From: Planctomycetota bacterium | GTDB taxonomy: Bacteria > Planctomycetota > Planctomycetia > Gemmatales > HRBIN36 | Direction of reading: 5' to 3' | Assembly: GCA_014584395.1 (NCBI GenBank) | Contig: JACTMY010000020.1 | Location: 124,001-188,000, forward strand | DNA length: 64,000 nt | Part shown: one piece after another, positions 8,013-17,038 of the stretch | How the letters are laid out: each line of letters opens with the position of its first letter | Numbering within the stretch: position 1 is the first letter of the stretch | Program-made: the position numbers and the translations under genes | The notes under the pieces: generated by a model | The model's database searches: none | Seen by the model: only the letters and a program-made list of their open reading frames with translations | Told to the model about the DNA's origin: nothing

Positions 8013-9860
8013 CTAAGGCTTTTCCAACTGAGCGAAGAGCACGCCCAGCATGGCGAACGGACGGTCCGCTTCGCGTTCCAGCGTTCGCGCCCAGGCCAGG
8101 GTCTTGCTGGCATCCTGACGGGCTTGACGGATGGCGATTTGAAAATAGGCCAAACTCGTCGCGGCGCCAATCGGCTTCACGGCCTCGGCCTTGGCGGCCT
8201 CGGCCAGGTCGGGCTGTACCTCCATGACGTGCTGAAAGGAAGCGTAATGGAGCCGGCTCAGGATCGGCCCCGCGAGCAACTGCTCGGCCAACCGATTGGC
8301 GAACTCCGGGCCGTTGACCTGTAAGCTTGTCAAACACAAATAGATGCGCTGCCAGTCCGCTTCGGGCCGCCGCTTGGCGATATCGATGGCCTTCTCCAGG
8401 AATTTTTTGCTCTGTTCGGGCTGTTTCTCTTGAAACAGCAGAGAAAGCGTCGTCCGCAGCTCGATGTCCTCCGCGGAATCCGTTTCCGTTCGCTGTCCAA
8501 ATTGCTCCATGGCGTCCCGGAGGAGTTTGAGCCGGGCCAGACCTTCGATCTTGGCATATTGAGCATCCAGTTGGGGCATGCCCGGCGGAGGCTGCCGACC
8601 GATCATCACCAGGGCCACGGCATGGGCCATGGGGATCGCGGGCTGTTGACCCAGGAGACGGCTGGCTTCCTCGATGACGGGGATGGCCAAAGGCTTGTGA
8701 CCTAGCCTAACCAATTCTTGCCCCAGAAGCGACAAGCCCGCCACTTGTTCGCTGGGGTTGGGGCGGCCAGTGGCATCGGGCAGCGCGGGAAAGGCGCGTA
8801 GGATCATCCCTTTCCATTCCGGCACCCTTTGCTTCAGCTCATCGGGCTTCTCGGCCAAAGGTTCGATCTTTTGCCGCATCAGTTCACGCAGAAGAACGAG
8901 CCGGGCGGCATTCCCCGGAGCGAGTTGCAGGTAGTCCGCCAATTCATCCAGGCTGGGTTCAGCCTTGAGCAAGCTCGGCAGCGACTCGCGCACCAGGAAC
9001 CAGCGCACCCACAGATTGCCTTCGCGTTTGAGGTTTTGCAAAGCGGCGCGGTGCAGGGCTTTGCCGTCCTTGGCCGCTTGCTTCTTGGGCACCTTGGCTT
9101 GGGCCAGGTAATAATCCCCCAGCAAACGCAGCAACTCAACTTGCCCCTCCACGCTCAGCAACTGGACCTTGCTTGGAGCGCCGTCGCGGGCCGCGGCTTG
9201 CGTGTAGGCTTCGATTTCTGAAAGCACGCGGGCCTCAAAGTTTTCGGTCATCCAGCGGTTCAACGCCCAATAGGCGACGAACAGAAACAAACACGCCCCC
9301 AAGGCCATGACGCCTGTGCGGATTTTCTCGGCCCGGGTCCAGCGCCGCTTGGGTTCGGTGATGACCTTGGCTTCGATCAAAGCGTCGCGGCTGACCTTCG
9401 TGGCCTGAACGCTGCCCCAGGCGCCTTCGAGTTGCTCCTGAGGTTTCATCAAAGCCACCGCCGCCGGCACGTTTTCTTGACCCGCTTGCCGCCAATCCTT
9501 GGGAGCCTGTTTTTGCAAGTGCGGCACCTTGATGATGCGCCGGCATTCGGGACAGGGCGACTGCTTGCCCGCCAGGTCGGCGGATAGTTTCAATTCCGCA
9601 TCGCACTGTGGACAGAGGAACTCCACGAACTGCGGCTCTTTGACGGCTTCCTGGAGTTTCTGCTCCGAGAGTGCCTCGGCGGCCAGCGTTTCGAGTTCGA
9701 ATTGTTCCGCTCCTTTGACTGCTGCTTGCTCCCCTGTCATGACCGCGGCGGCCACGGGAACGACCTTTTTACAGCCCGGACAAGTCACTTTCTTGCCGGC
9801 CAGTTCGTCCTTGACGCGGAAGGCTTTCTGGCAGTGGGGGCATTGCGTGCGGATGGGCAT
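8013..9860 (-). CDS. Zinc-ribbon membrane protein of unknown function
   Basis: Protein of 615 residues. Two zinc ribbons sit at the N end: CPHCQKAF with CPGC (about 8-31) and CPQC with CPEC (about 83-105). They have the MJ0042-like look common in planctomycete kinases and large membrane proteins. A single transmembrane helix follows (VMALGACLFLFVAYWAL, about 185-205). The remaining 400 residues are helical and TPR-like (for example GLSLLGQELVRLGHKPLAI) and rich in Leu and Ala, presumably facing the periplasm. No enzyme motif is visible. The gene ends 6 bases from the nrfA stop, convergent to it, so it is not part of that operon. A scaffold or sensor-like role is only a guess. Confidence 0.75.
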   Translation of the reverse strand: MPIRTQCPHCQKAFRVKDELAGKKVTCPGCKKVVPVAAAVMTGEQAAVKGAEQFELETLAAEALSEQKLQEAVKEPQFVEFLCPQCDAELKLSADLAGKQSPCPECRRIIKVPHLQKQAPKDWRQAGQENVPAAVALMKPQEQLEGAWGSVQATKVSRDALIEAKVITEPKRRWTRAEKIRTGVMALGACLFLFVAYWALNRWMTENFEARVLSEIEAYTQAAARDGAPSKVQLLSVEGQVELLRLLGDYYLAQAKVPKKQAAKDGKALHRAALQNLKREGNLWVRWFLVRESLPSLLKAEPSLDELADYLQLAPGNAARLVLLRELMRQKIEPLAEKPDELKQRVPEWKGMILRAFPALPDATGRPNPSEQVAGLSLLGQELVRLGHKPLAIPVIEEASRLLGQQPAIPMAHAVALVMIGRQPPPGMPQLDAQYAKIEGLARLKLLRDAMEQFGQRTETDSAEDIELRTTLSLLFQEKQPEQSKKFLEKAIDIAKRRPEADWQRIYLCLTSLQVNGPEFANRLAEQLLAGPILSRLHYASFQHVMEVQPDLAEAAKAEAVKPIGAATSLAYFQIAIRQARQDASKTLAWARTLEREADRPFAMLGVLFAQLEKP

Positions 9861-10412
9861 GGTGGAGTCGCTGCCTATCGATCAAGAATTATGGATCCAG
9901 CCGGTGAGCATGACATGAGAAGCACGATTCGAACGCCTTATCGTTGGTCTGTGATTGCTGTCAATCACGAGGGCGGTTGCCCGCTGCATGGGTCATTGTA
10001 ATGGAGCCGATGTGGGACCGAAATGGAAAAATGGGACGACTCGGACCTAAGCGACATGAACAATGCAAACGCTCGTGACTTCGAGGACAAAACAGCGATT
10101 AGAAAAACGAGGCTAACTTTACGGATAAAGCCAATTGTTCGGTTTAAATCGGCACTCAAAGTAATTTCATGCCACACAATAATTCACTAAATCAGCACAC
10201 CTTGGACTGCACAAAAATAGCCGTATTTCTTTAACTCGATTTCCATCATCCAGTTATGGCAAAGCGCTACATCTCATTGACATAGGCCCCAAGCTGCTTG
10301 ATACAATAAGGGGGAAGGATTACCCTGGTACACATGTGGTTGAGAAGATTCCCACCCAAAGCGACAGACGAGGCGAACTTGAGCCCGCCTGTCATGAAGT
10401 TGAAAGAGTCCT
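9861..10412. other. AT-richer gene-free stretch
   Basis: These 552 bases contain no gene I can support. From about 10050 to 10310 the base composition is clearly more AT-rich than the flanks. The left part should hold the promoter of the zinc-ribbon gene, reading leftward, and the right end holds the promoter candidate of the zincin gene. A GATTCGAAC at about 9930 looks like a tRNA T-arm but no matching stem is present. Confidence 0.5.
10277..10307 (+). promoter_or_regulatory. Candidate sigma-70 promoter
   Basis: TTGACA (10277-10282) is a perfect -35 box. TACAAT (10302-10307) lies 19 bases further on and GATACA 17 bases further on, either of which could serve as -10. It lies about 105 bases before the ATG at 10413 and inside the AT-rich stretch. 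Confidence 0.4.
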
Positions 10413-11450
10413 ATGTCCGCGGCACGTGCGATCTCCCTGGTCAACTCCTGGGAAACCATTCGCTACGAGTTGCTGAATACCCGCATCTGCGATCTCGGCC
10501 TCCAAATCGAGTCGTCGCTGGTGGAGCCTTACGTCGCGCGCTTGCACCGTGAAGTCGAAAGCAAGAAGCTCGACTTTCTCCCCAAGCTTTACCTGACGGA
10601 TGGCTGGGGCTGCCCGGATCAAGTTCCCGTCATCGGCATACCCTTCTATCTCACCGACAAGCATCTCATGCGGCTCGAAGAAGAGCAGACCGGCGAGATC
10701 GAAGACGAGCAGATGCTCATGATGCTGCTCCGCCACGAGGCGGGCCACGCCATCAATTACGCTTTTCGCTTATGGGAATACGACGGCTGGGCGGAACACT
10801 TCGGCAATTTCGACAAACCCTACCGCGACACGTTCCGGCCCGACAAACTCAGCAAGGAATTCGTTCGGCACATTTCCCATCACCGCTATGGCCGCACGTA
10901 TGCCCAGAAGCATCCGGACGAGGATTTCGCGGAGACCTTCGCCGTTTGGCTGACGCCGCGTTCGGGATGGAAGCACAAGTATCGCTACTGGCCGGCGCTC
11001 AAGAAGCTGAAGTTTGTCGATGAACTCATGAAGCAGATTCGGGAGGTGGAGCCGCTGCGGACCGATGGCGGACTGCTCCAGCCGATTGAAGAACTGACGA
11101 TCACGCTGGCCCAGCATTACGGCCAGCGGGCGGAGCGCTACCGCGCCGCCGCCCAGGGCTACGTGGATGACAAGCTTCATGAAGTCTTCCCCGAAATCAA
11201 GAGCCGCAACCTGCGCCCGGTGAGCGAACTGCTCAAGATCTATCAGCGCGACTTGCTCGAACGGATCACGCGCTGGTCGGGGCTGGATGAAGAGGAAGCC
11301 AGCGTGATCCTGAGCAAACTGCAGGACCGAGCCGTGGCCTTGGGGATGATGTACCGCCGCAAGGATTTGCAACAAAAACTGCTGGACCTCACCGCCCTAG
11401 CCACGTCGCTGGCCATCGACTTCGCCTACACGGGCCGACTGACCGGCTGA
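10413..11450 (+). CDS. Putative zinc metallopeptidase (HEAGH type)
   Basis: Protein of 345 residues with a zincin signature: LLRHEAGHAINYAF, with His at about 108 and 112 and Glu at 109. About 65 residues later comes EDFAETFAVWL, in which a Glu or Asp could be the third metal ligand. No signal peptide or membrane helix is seen, so it is probably cytoplasmic. The C-terminal 130 residues are helical and rich in charged side chains (LKIYQRDLLERITRW). The family is common in planctomycetes and usually annotated as a putative zinc-binding metallopeptidase; substrates are unknown. The DUF4416 gene starts 55 bases downstream on the same strand, so the two may form an operon. Confidence 0.7.
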   Translation: MSAARAISLVNSWETIRYELLNTRICDLGLQIESSLVEPYVARLHREVESKKLDFLPKLYLTDGWGCPDQVPVIGIPFYLTDKHLMRLEEEQTGEIEDEQMLMMLLRHEAGHAINYAFRLWEYDGWAEHFGNFDKPYRDTFRPDKLSKEFVRHISHHRYGRTYAQKHPDEDFAETFAVWLTPRSGWKHKYRYWPALKKLKFVDELMKQIREVEPLRTDGGLLQPIEELTITLAQHYGQRAERYRAAAQGYVDDKLHEVFPEIKSRNLRPVSELLKIYQRDLLERITRWSGLDEEEASVILSKLQDRAVALGMMYRRKDLQQKLLDLTALATSLAIDFAYTGRLTG

Positions 11451-11505
11451 TCAGAAGCCAGATTAGCCTTTCCTGCCATGCAACCCATCGAGACGAGACC
11501 AGGCC

Positions 11506-12102
11506 GTGCGCACTTTGGGGCAAATTGAACCGCAATTGCTCGTGGTGGCGGCGTTTAGCCGGCATGTCGACGCTTTGGCCTGGGCGGAAGACCAGCTTCA
11601 GCGCGCCTTCGGTCCGCTGGCCCTGCGGAGCGACCCCTGGCCTTTCACGCAAACCCGCTACTACGAACCCACCATGGGAACGGACCTGATCAAGCAATTT
11701 TTCGTCCATGAGCGGCTCGTGCCCATGGATCAATTGGCCGACGTGAAAAGGCACACCATCCTGCTCGAGGAAGCGCTGCAGCGCGAGCGGGCATACGCTG
11801 AGGCTCGGCCCCTCAACCTCGACCCGGGCTTCATCAACCTGGGCAAGTTTTGCCTGGCGAGCACGAAGGACCAGGCCCACCGCATCTATCTCAAGGACGG
11901 CATCTTTGCCGAGGTGACGCTTCGCTTTCAAGACAAGCACTTTCGGCCCAATCCCTGGACCTATCCCGACTACGTGCAGTCGCGGGTGCTCGCCTTCCTC
12001 GACGAAGCCCGGGACTATTTCCGCCGCGTCCGGCAAGGGCCTCGCACCGCAGCGGCTAAGGTGGCGGATCAAGCGGATCCACCGGCGGCTAGCGCCGAGT
12101 GA
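11506..12102 (+). CDS. DUF4416 family protein
   Basis: Protein of 198 residues with a GTG start at 11506. The family pattern is clear: LLVVAAFSRHVDALAWAE near the start, then RYYEPTMGTDLIKQFF, LNLDPGFINLGKFCLAS and the ending PWTYPDYVQ. DUF4416 is a stand-alone domain found in planctomycetes, deltaproteobacteria and others, with unknown function. The last 12 codons run into the 3' end of the convergent calcium ATPase gene by 34 bases. No signal peptide. Confidence 0.85.
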   Translation: MRTLGQIEPQLLVVAAFSRHVDALAWAEDQLQRAFGPLALRSDPWPFTQTRYYEPTMGTDLIKQFFVHERLVPMDQLADVKRHTILLEEALQRERAYAEARPLNLDPGFINLGKFCLASTKDQAHRIYLKDGIFAEVTLRFQDKHFRPNPWTYPDYVQSRVLAFLDEARDYFRRVRQGPRTAAAKVADQADPPAASAE

Positions 12103-15100
12103 GCCTTGCGGCGCCGCTGCAGCCAGCGGATGATCTCTCCCGCCCACAGGACCACCGAGGTGCCGGCCACGATCCACAGCCAATCGAGCCAACCCAGTGG
12201 ATAGGTGCTGAACGTGCTGCCGCCGAATTGCGTGATCATGATCTGGCCCATCAGAATCGCCCCGGCGATGAGCCAGAAGAAACCATTGGCGAAGCATTGG
12301 TCGAAGATGGATCGGCTGGTGCCGTGCCGGCGGGCATTGAAGAGATTCCAAAACTGCAGCAGGACGTAGATCGTGAAAAACAGCGACAAAGAACGCATGG
12401 CCTCGACCTGGTCGTTCTTCTTGGCCCAGTCGTAGTCGAGCAACTGATCGCGGCGGAGATAAAGCAGCAGTCCCAAGAGAAAGACGACGAAGGCGCCTGC
12501 CGTGCCGAACATCCACCGGGCCATGCTCGGCGTGATGATGAAAGCGCGGGGATGCCGCGGCGGCCGATCCATGACCCGCCAATCGGGCGGCTCCGTCGCC
12601 AGCGCCAAGGCCGCGAACGTGTCCATGATCAGATTGACCCAGAGCATTTGCATCACGGTCAGCGGCATGGCCACGCCCAGATAAGGGCCGAGAAGGGCGA
12701 TGGTCAAGGCGGAGAGGTTGATCGTTAGTTGGAAGAAGAGAAACCGCTGTATGTTTTGATAAAGCGACCGCCCCCACATGATGGCGTTGACGATGCTCTT
12801 GAAGGAATCATCGAGCAGGATGATGTCGCTGGCCTCCTTGGCGACGGCGGTGCCGGTGCGGCCCATGGCCAAGCCGACGTCGGCGTAATTGAGAGCCGGC
12901 GCATCGTTCGTGCCATCTCCGGTGACGGCGACGACTTGATGCTGCTCCTTGAGCAGCCGCACCAGCCGCATTTTGTCCATCGGTCTGGCCCGGGCGATGA
13001 CCTTGAGGGATAGGACTTTCTGCTTGGCCGTTTCATGGTCGAGCCGCTGAAATTCCGGCCCGGTAAGGATGCCGTCGTCGCCGTGCTCAGGCGTCAGCAA
13101 ACCCACCTGGCGGGCAATTTCCTTGGCCGTGGCCGCGGTATCGCCAGTGACGACTTTGACGTCGATCCCCGCCTTGCGGCAGGCTTCCATGGCGGCGGGC
13201 ACTTCCGCGCGGATCGGATCGGCGATGGCGGCAAAGCCCAACCAGACCAGGCCGTCCGCCAAATCTTCCAAGTTCATGCCGGCCGACTCCGGCCCGGCGG
13301 CGGGTCGATAGGCCAGACCCAGCGTGCGCATGCCGCGCTCTTGATAGCCGCGCAGCCTGCCTTCCAGAGCGGCCCGGTCCGTTTCCGTGAGTGGTTGCTC
13401 CCCTTGAGCGGTGAGCCAGGAACGGCACCGTTGGAGGACGATCTCCGGCGCGCCCTTGACGTGCAGGATGCCTTGCGGGAGGCCGGGCGCCTGGCCGAGC
13501 GTGGCCATGAATTTCCGTTCGGTGGAGAAGGTCCACTGTTTCCAGATCGCAAAGCGAAAGCGGATCGGCGTGTAATCGACTTTCTGCTCATGGAGCCAAA
13601 GGAGCAGCGCGCCTTCGGTGGGATTGCCAATAGGCTTGGCCTGGCCCGTGCTATCGACTTGCAGATGGGCGGTGCTGTTGACCGCCATCGCTTCGATGAG
13701 GAGCGCGCCGATGGGGTCTTCATGCAAGGGGGCGCCGCCGGGCACGGGGAAATGGGTTTCATGCACCCGCATTTCATTTTGCGTCAGCGTGCCGGTCTTG
13801 TCCGAGCAGATCACCGTGGCGGCGCCGATCGTTTCGCAGGCGTGCATCCGCCGCACCAAGTTGTTCGAGGCGGCCATGCGGCGCATCGAATAGGCCAGGC
13901 TCAGGGTCACGCTCATAGCCAACCCCTCGGGCACCGCCACGACGATAATCGTCACCGCGATCATGAAATACTTGAGGAACTTTTCCCCCGCCCCAGGGAT
14001 GCCGAGTTCCGGCTGCCCCGCGGGCAGCCATTGACTGGGAGTGGGGTCCATCCAGCCCAGACCCCAGCCCAGGCCGATGCCCGCGCCGAGCAGCAGCACG
14101 CCGGCCCCCGCCGTCGCCAGCCAGTCCACCCACGAGTCGCGGCGCAACCACTCCGGCCGATCCTCATCCCAACCCAGCCATTCCAGTCCGTCGTAAACCA
14201 TCGGCAGCCAAACGCGCATCAACAGCAACAGCACGCTAATAAACAGCAAGCCGGCGAAATACCATTGACCGGCGGTCAATGACAATTCGCGGATCGGTTC
14301 TCCGAGGGCGTTGAGCATGACCGCGCCCGTCCGGCCATCGATCTGCCAGGTGAAGATGCCCCGCAGGATCAACCCCGCGAAGGTGAACAGGGCGCAGCCC
14401 AATCCGAAGATGCCGATGACCTTGCTCAGCTTTTCCAACTGGCGGGTGAGCGGCGTGACGTCGCCCGTGGCTTCGGCGGCGGCCCGGGCGGTTTTGCCGA
14501 TTTCCGTCTGATCGCCCACGGCAGCGACTTCCATGATGCCGTGGCCGTCGGCGACGAGCGTCCCGCGCAAAAGCTGATCCGGGGCGTAGCTGGCGGCATG
14601 GTCAGCAGCCGCCTCTCCCCCCTGCCCCGCGGGAAGTTTTTCGACGGGATGGGATTCCCCCGTGAGCCGGGATTCATCCACGCTCAGGTTGACCGCTTCG
14701 AGGACGCGGCCATCGGCCGGGATTTCCTCGCCGATTTCCATGAGGACGACGTCGCCGACCACCAATTCCTGGCGGGAGATCGAGCTGATCACGCCGTCGC
14801 GAATGACCTTGACCGGCACATCATCCGACACCTGATTGAGCAGGTCAAACTCCTTGGCGGCCTGGTGCTCATTCCAATAAGCCAAGCCCGTGGACAGGAG
14901 GATCGCGATGAGGATGCCGATGCCTTCGACGTAGTCGCCATGCACCGCGCCGACGCCGGTGGCGATGAGGGCGGCGATGATCAGGATGCGGATGACCGGG
15001 TCTTTGAACTTTTCCAGATAGAGCCGCCACCAGGCCACCCGGGGAGGGGGCGTGAGGCGATTCGCGCCATGCCGCTGTCGGCTTTGTTCCACGTCGCTGC

Positions 15101-15140
15101 TGGATAGTCCCCGCCAGCGCAGATGGTCGGATGGATTCAA
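12069..15140 (-). CDS. P-type calcium-transporting ATPase (P2 type)
   Basis: Protein of 1023 residues. The cation-ATPase N-terminal domain is followed by transmembrane pairs, the actuator loop (SRLTGES), the phosphorylation motif CSDKTGTLTQNEM (Asp about 446), the nucleotide domain with KGAPEIVL, the hinge VTGDGTNDAPAL, and a C-terminal block of four to six helices. The M4 segment AVPEGLAMSVTLSLAYSMRRM resembles plasma-membrane (P2B) calcium pumps more than SERCA. A long hydrophobic insertion lies between M3 and M4 (about residues 245-370), with extra predicted helices. The start is TTG at 15140, with no strong ribosome-binding site, so the N terminus is uncertain. It exports Ca2+ at the expense of ATP. 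The 3' end overlaps DUF4416 by 34 bases. Confidence 0.88.
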   Translation of the reverse strand: MNPSDHLRWRGLSSSDVEQSRQRHGANRLTPPPRVAWWRLYLEKFKDPVIRILIIAALIATGVGAVHGDYVEGIGILIAILLSTGLAYWNEHQAAKEFDLLNQVSDDVPVKVIRDGVISSISRQELVVGDVVLMEIGEEIPADGRVLEAVNLSVDESRLTGESHPVEKLPAGQGGEAAADHAASYAPDQLLRGTLVADGHGIMEVAAVGDQTEIGKTARAAAEATGDVTPLTRQLEKLSKVIGIFGLGCALFTFAGLILRGIFTWQIDGRTGAVMLNALGEPIRELSLTAGQWYFAGLLFISVLLLLMRVWLPMVYDGLEWLGWDEDRPEWLRRDSWVDWLATAGAGVLLLGAGIGLGWGLGWMDPTPSQWLPAGQPELGIPGAGEKFLKYFMIAVTIIVVAVPEGLAMSVTLSLAYSMRRMAASNNLVRRMHACETIGAATVICSDKTGTLTQNEMRVHETHFPVPGGAPLHEDPIGALLIEAMAVNSTAHLQVDSTGQAKPIGNPTEGALLLWLHEQKVDYTPIRFRFAIWKQWTFSTERKFMATLGQAPGLPQGILHVKGAPEIVLQRCRSWLTAQGEQPLTETDRAALEGRLRGYQERGMRTLGLAYRPAAGPESAGMNLEDLADGLVWLGFAAIADPIRAEVPAAMEACRKAGIDVKVVTGDTAATAKEIARQVGLLTPEHGDDGILTGPEFQRLDHETAKQKVLSLKVIARARPMDKMRLVRLLKEQHQVVAVTGDGTNDAPALNYADVGLAMGRTGTAVAKEASDIILLDDSFKSIVNAIMWGRSLYQNIQRFLFFQLTINLSALTIALLGPYLGVAMPLTVMQMLWVNLIMDTFAALALATEPPDWRVMDRPPRHPRAFIITPSMARWMFGTAGAFVVFLLGLLLYLRRDQLLDYDWAKKNDQVEAMRSLSLFFTIYVLLQFWNLFNARRHGTSRSIFDQCFANGFFWLIAGAILMGQIMITQFGGSTFSTYPLGWLDWLWIVAGTSVVLWAGEIIRWLQRRRKAHSALAAGGSA

Positions 15141-15213
15141 GGGAATGGCTCAAGGAGTATGGGGAGTGGTTCAAACCAGCCGCGGCCCGCATCAACCGGC
15201 TTGCCGCGATAGG

Positions 15214-15792
15214 TTACGAAATCGGGGCCAAGCCGCCAGTGGCCTGCCTGGCCAGGAGTAGTTCAAGGTACGAGCGCCGCTCTTCCTTTTCCAGGTGCAG
15301 CTCCTTGGCCCAGCGCCACAGCGCTTCCTGACACGGGCCCGCGTCGGCTTCCTCGGCTTGCGCTTCCAATTCGACAAAGATCCCCACCTGGTCCACCTCG
15401 TCCAGCGTGAGCTTGGGAACCGGGGCGGCTTCGTCGGCTGCGGAACGGACAAAGTGGGTCCGCCGTTTGCGGACCTCCGCCGCGGGCCGATAACCAAGCT
15501 GCAATAAAAGGTCGTGCATCGACGCTGCCGTGCCGGCGGCGAGCGGGAGTTCGATTTCGAGGCGCGTTTTGCCGCGGCCGCCCTGCTTCGGTCCTTTGTA
15601 CGTCACGCGGGTTTGCCCATCGACTTGCCGCAGCCGCAAGGCTTCATCCGTCTGGGCAAAGTCGCGATCCGGGGCATTGTAGTAATGGTCGATCTCGACG
15701 TGCGTGGCCAGGGGGGTAAAGCCGGCGCGCCGCAACCGCTCCTCAAGAGCGGCTCGGTCGTGCACCGGAAATTTCAGCTCCACTTCGAACAT
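15214..15792 (-). CDS. CYTH-domain protein (class IV adenylate cyclase-like)
   Basis: Protein of 192 residues that is a single CYTH (CyaB/thiamine triphosphatase) domain. It begins with the signature EVELKFP (ExExK). An RLRQVDGQTRVTYKGPKQ strand block and the acidic ending IFVELEAQAEEAD, which carries metal-binding Glu residues, follow. Proteins of this type hydrolyse triphosphate compounds or make cAMP; the actual substrate cannot be told from sequence. The start at 15792 is chosen because the motif begins at residue 2. It starts 2 bases after the stop of the upstream trans-sulfuration gene, so the two are co-transcribed. Confidence 0.85.
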   Translation of the reverse strand: MFEVELKFPVHDRAALEERLRRAGFTPLATHVEIDHYYNAPDRDFAQTDEALRLRQVDGQTRVTYKGPKQGGRGKTRLEIELPLAAGTAASMHDLLLQLGYRPAAEVRKRRTHFVRSAADEAAPVPKLTLDEVDQVGIFVELEAQAEEADAGPCQEALWRWAKELHLEKEERRSYLELLLARQATGGLAPIS

Positions 15793-15794
15793 GG

Positions 15795-16964
15795 CTACCC
15801 TCGCTCGCCCGCCCATCCCTTGCGCATTTCGGCTTGGAGATGCGCCAGCGGTTCGATGCCGATGGAGAGCCTGAGCAAGCCTGGCGTGATCCCCAGACGC
15901 TGCCGTTCCGCCTCGGGCACATAGCGATGGGAGGCGGTCACGGGATGGCTGCAGGTGGTGTAGACGTCGCCGAGCGAGGCGCAGAAGGGGATGCCCTTGG
16001 CCTGCTGCATGAAGCGGTTGACCGCATCCCGGCCGCCCTTGAGTTCGATGGCGAGCATGTGCCCCCCTGCCCCTTCGAGCAGCTTGTCGGCCAGGTCATG
16101 ATCGGGATGCTCGGGCAGGCTGGGATGGATCACGCGCTCCACCTCCGGCTGCAGCGTCAGCCAGGCGGCTAAAGCGCGGGCATTGGTGCAGGCGGCCCGC
16201 ATCCGCAACGAAAGCGTAGGCAGGCTCCGCTGCGTCAGCCAGCATTCGAAGGGATGACCGATCAGGCCCCAGATGGAGCGAATCTGCCGCAGTCGCGGCA
16301 GGTCATCATTCCGCCCCGCCAGCAGTCCCAGCGTCACGTCGGCATGGCCGCTGATCATCTTAGTCAGGCTTTCCATCACCCAATCCGCACCCCACTCCAG
16401 AGGGCGATGAATTTCCGGCGAGGCAAAAGTGTTATCCACGAGCAGCCGGCATTCATGACGGCGGCATAGCGCGGCCAGAGCGGGCACGTCGGCCACGCGC
16501 AGCAGCGGATTCGACAGCGTTTCCACGATCAACAACGTGGCCCGGGGGCGGTCGCTGGCCTTCAGGGCTTGCTCCACGGCGGCCAATTGCAGGGTATCCA
16601 CCTGTTCGGCGACGATGTGGAAACGGCTCAGTTCCTGAAGCAGTTGACTCGTCCGGCCATAGAGCTGATCGCTGGCGAGAATGCGATCCCCGGCACTCGC
16701 CGACGCCAGGCAGGCCAGCGTCAACGCGGACATGCCGCTCGACGTGACCACGGCCCAGGAGGCGGCTTCCCATTCCGCGAGGGTGCGCTCCAACCCCTCG
16801 GCATTGGGGTGATTGTCCCTGGCATAGACGAAGCCCGGCTCGCCCGCCTGGTGAATGCGGTCCAGGCTATCCAGATCGGCGTGATGATAAACCGAACTGA
16901 GGTACAACGGCGGCGACCATGGCTGACTGGCACCGAGCGCGATCGATGGGTTCATGAAGGCCAT
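15795..16964 (-). CDS. PLP-dependent trans-sulfuration family enzyme
   Basis: Protein of about 389 residues of the Cys/Met metabolism family (cystathionine gamma-synthase, gamma- or beta-lyase, methionine gamma-lyase). Visible landmarks are YARDNHPNAEGLERTLAEWE, SSGMSALTLA (phosphate-binding), LLVDNTFASPEIHRPLEWGAD (Asp for the pyridine nitrogen) and the PLP lysine in SLTKMISGHADVTLG. SIGIEPLAHL takes the place of the usual C-terminal SVGLED, an unusual wording in the substrate-binding region. Which member of the family it is cannot be fixed from sequence. ATGs at 16964 and 16955 are both possible; an upstream one at 17024 would lie inside the gpx terminator. It is followed directly by the CYTH gene. 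Confidence 0.85.
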   Translation of the reverse strand: MAFMNPSIALGASQPWSPPLYLSSVYHHADLDSLDRIHQAGEPGFVYARDNHPNAEGLERTLAEWEAASWAVVTSSGMSALTLACLASASAGDRILASDQLYGRTSQLLQELSRFHIVAEQVDTLQLAAVEQALKASDRPRATLLIVETLSNPLLRVADVPALAALCRRHECRLLVDNTFASPEIHRPLEWGADWVMESLTKMISGHADVTLGLLAGRNDDLPRLRQIRSIWGLIGHPFECWLTQRSLPTLSLRMRAACTNARALAAWLTLQPEVERVIHPSLPEHPDHDLADKLLEGAGGHMLAIELKGGRDAVNRFMQQAKGIPFCASLGDVYTTCSHPVTASHRYVPEAERQRLGITPGLLRLSIGIEPLAHLQAEMRKGWAGERG

Positions 16965-16982
16965 TATATGAACGGTCAAAAC

Positions 16983-17010
16983 AAAAAGCCCCCGGCGGCT
17001 CTCCGGGGGC
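16983..17010 (-). terminator. Intrinsic terminator of the glutathione peroxidase gene
   Basis: GCCCCCGG (16988-16995) pairs with CCGGGGGC (17003-17010) across a seven-base loop. Five A residues at 16983-16987 become the T-tract on the minus strand. It lies between the gpx stop and the start of the trans-sulfuration gene. Confidence 0.9.
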
Positions 17011-17038
17011 AGTCGATGGGGCAAAGGCTTGAGTCGGA

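Noticed and set aside
9918..9990. Possible tRNA (GATTCGAAC word, minus strand)
   Set aside because: The T-stem does not pair (GCACG against CGCCT) and no acceptor or anticodon arm could be found.
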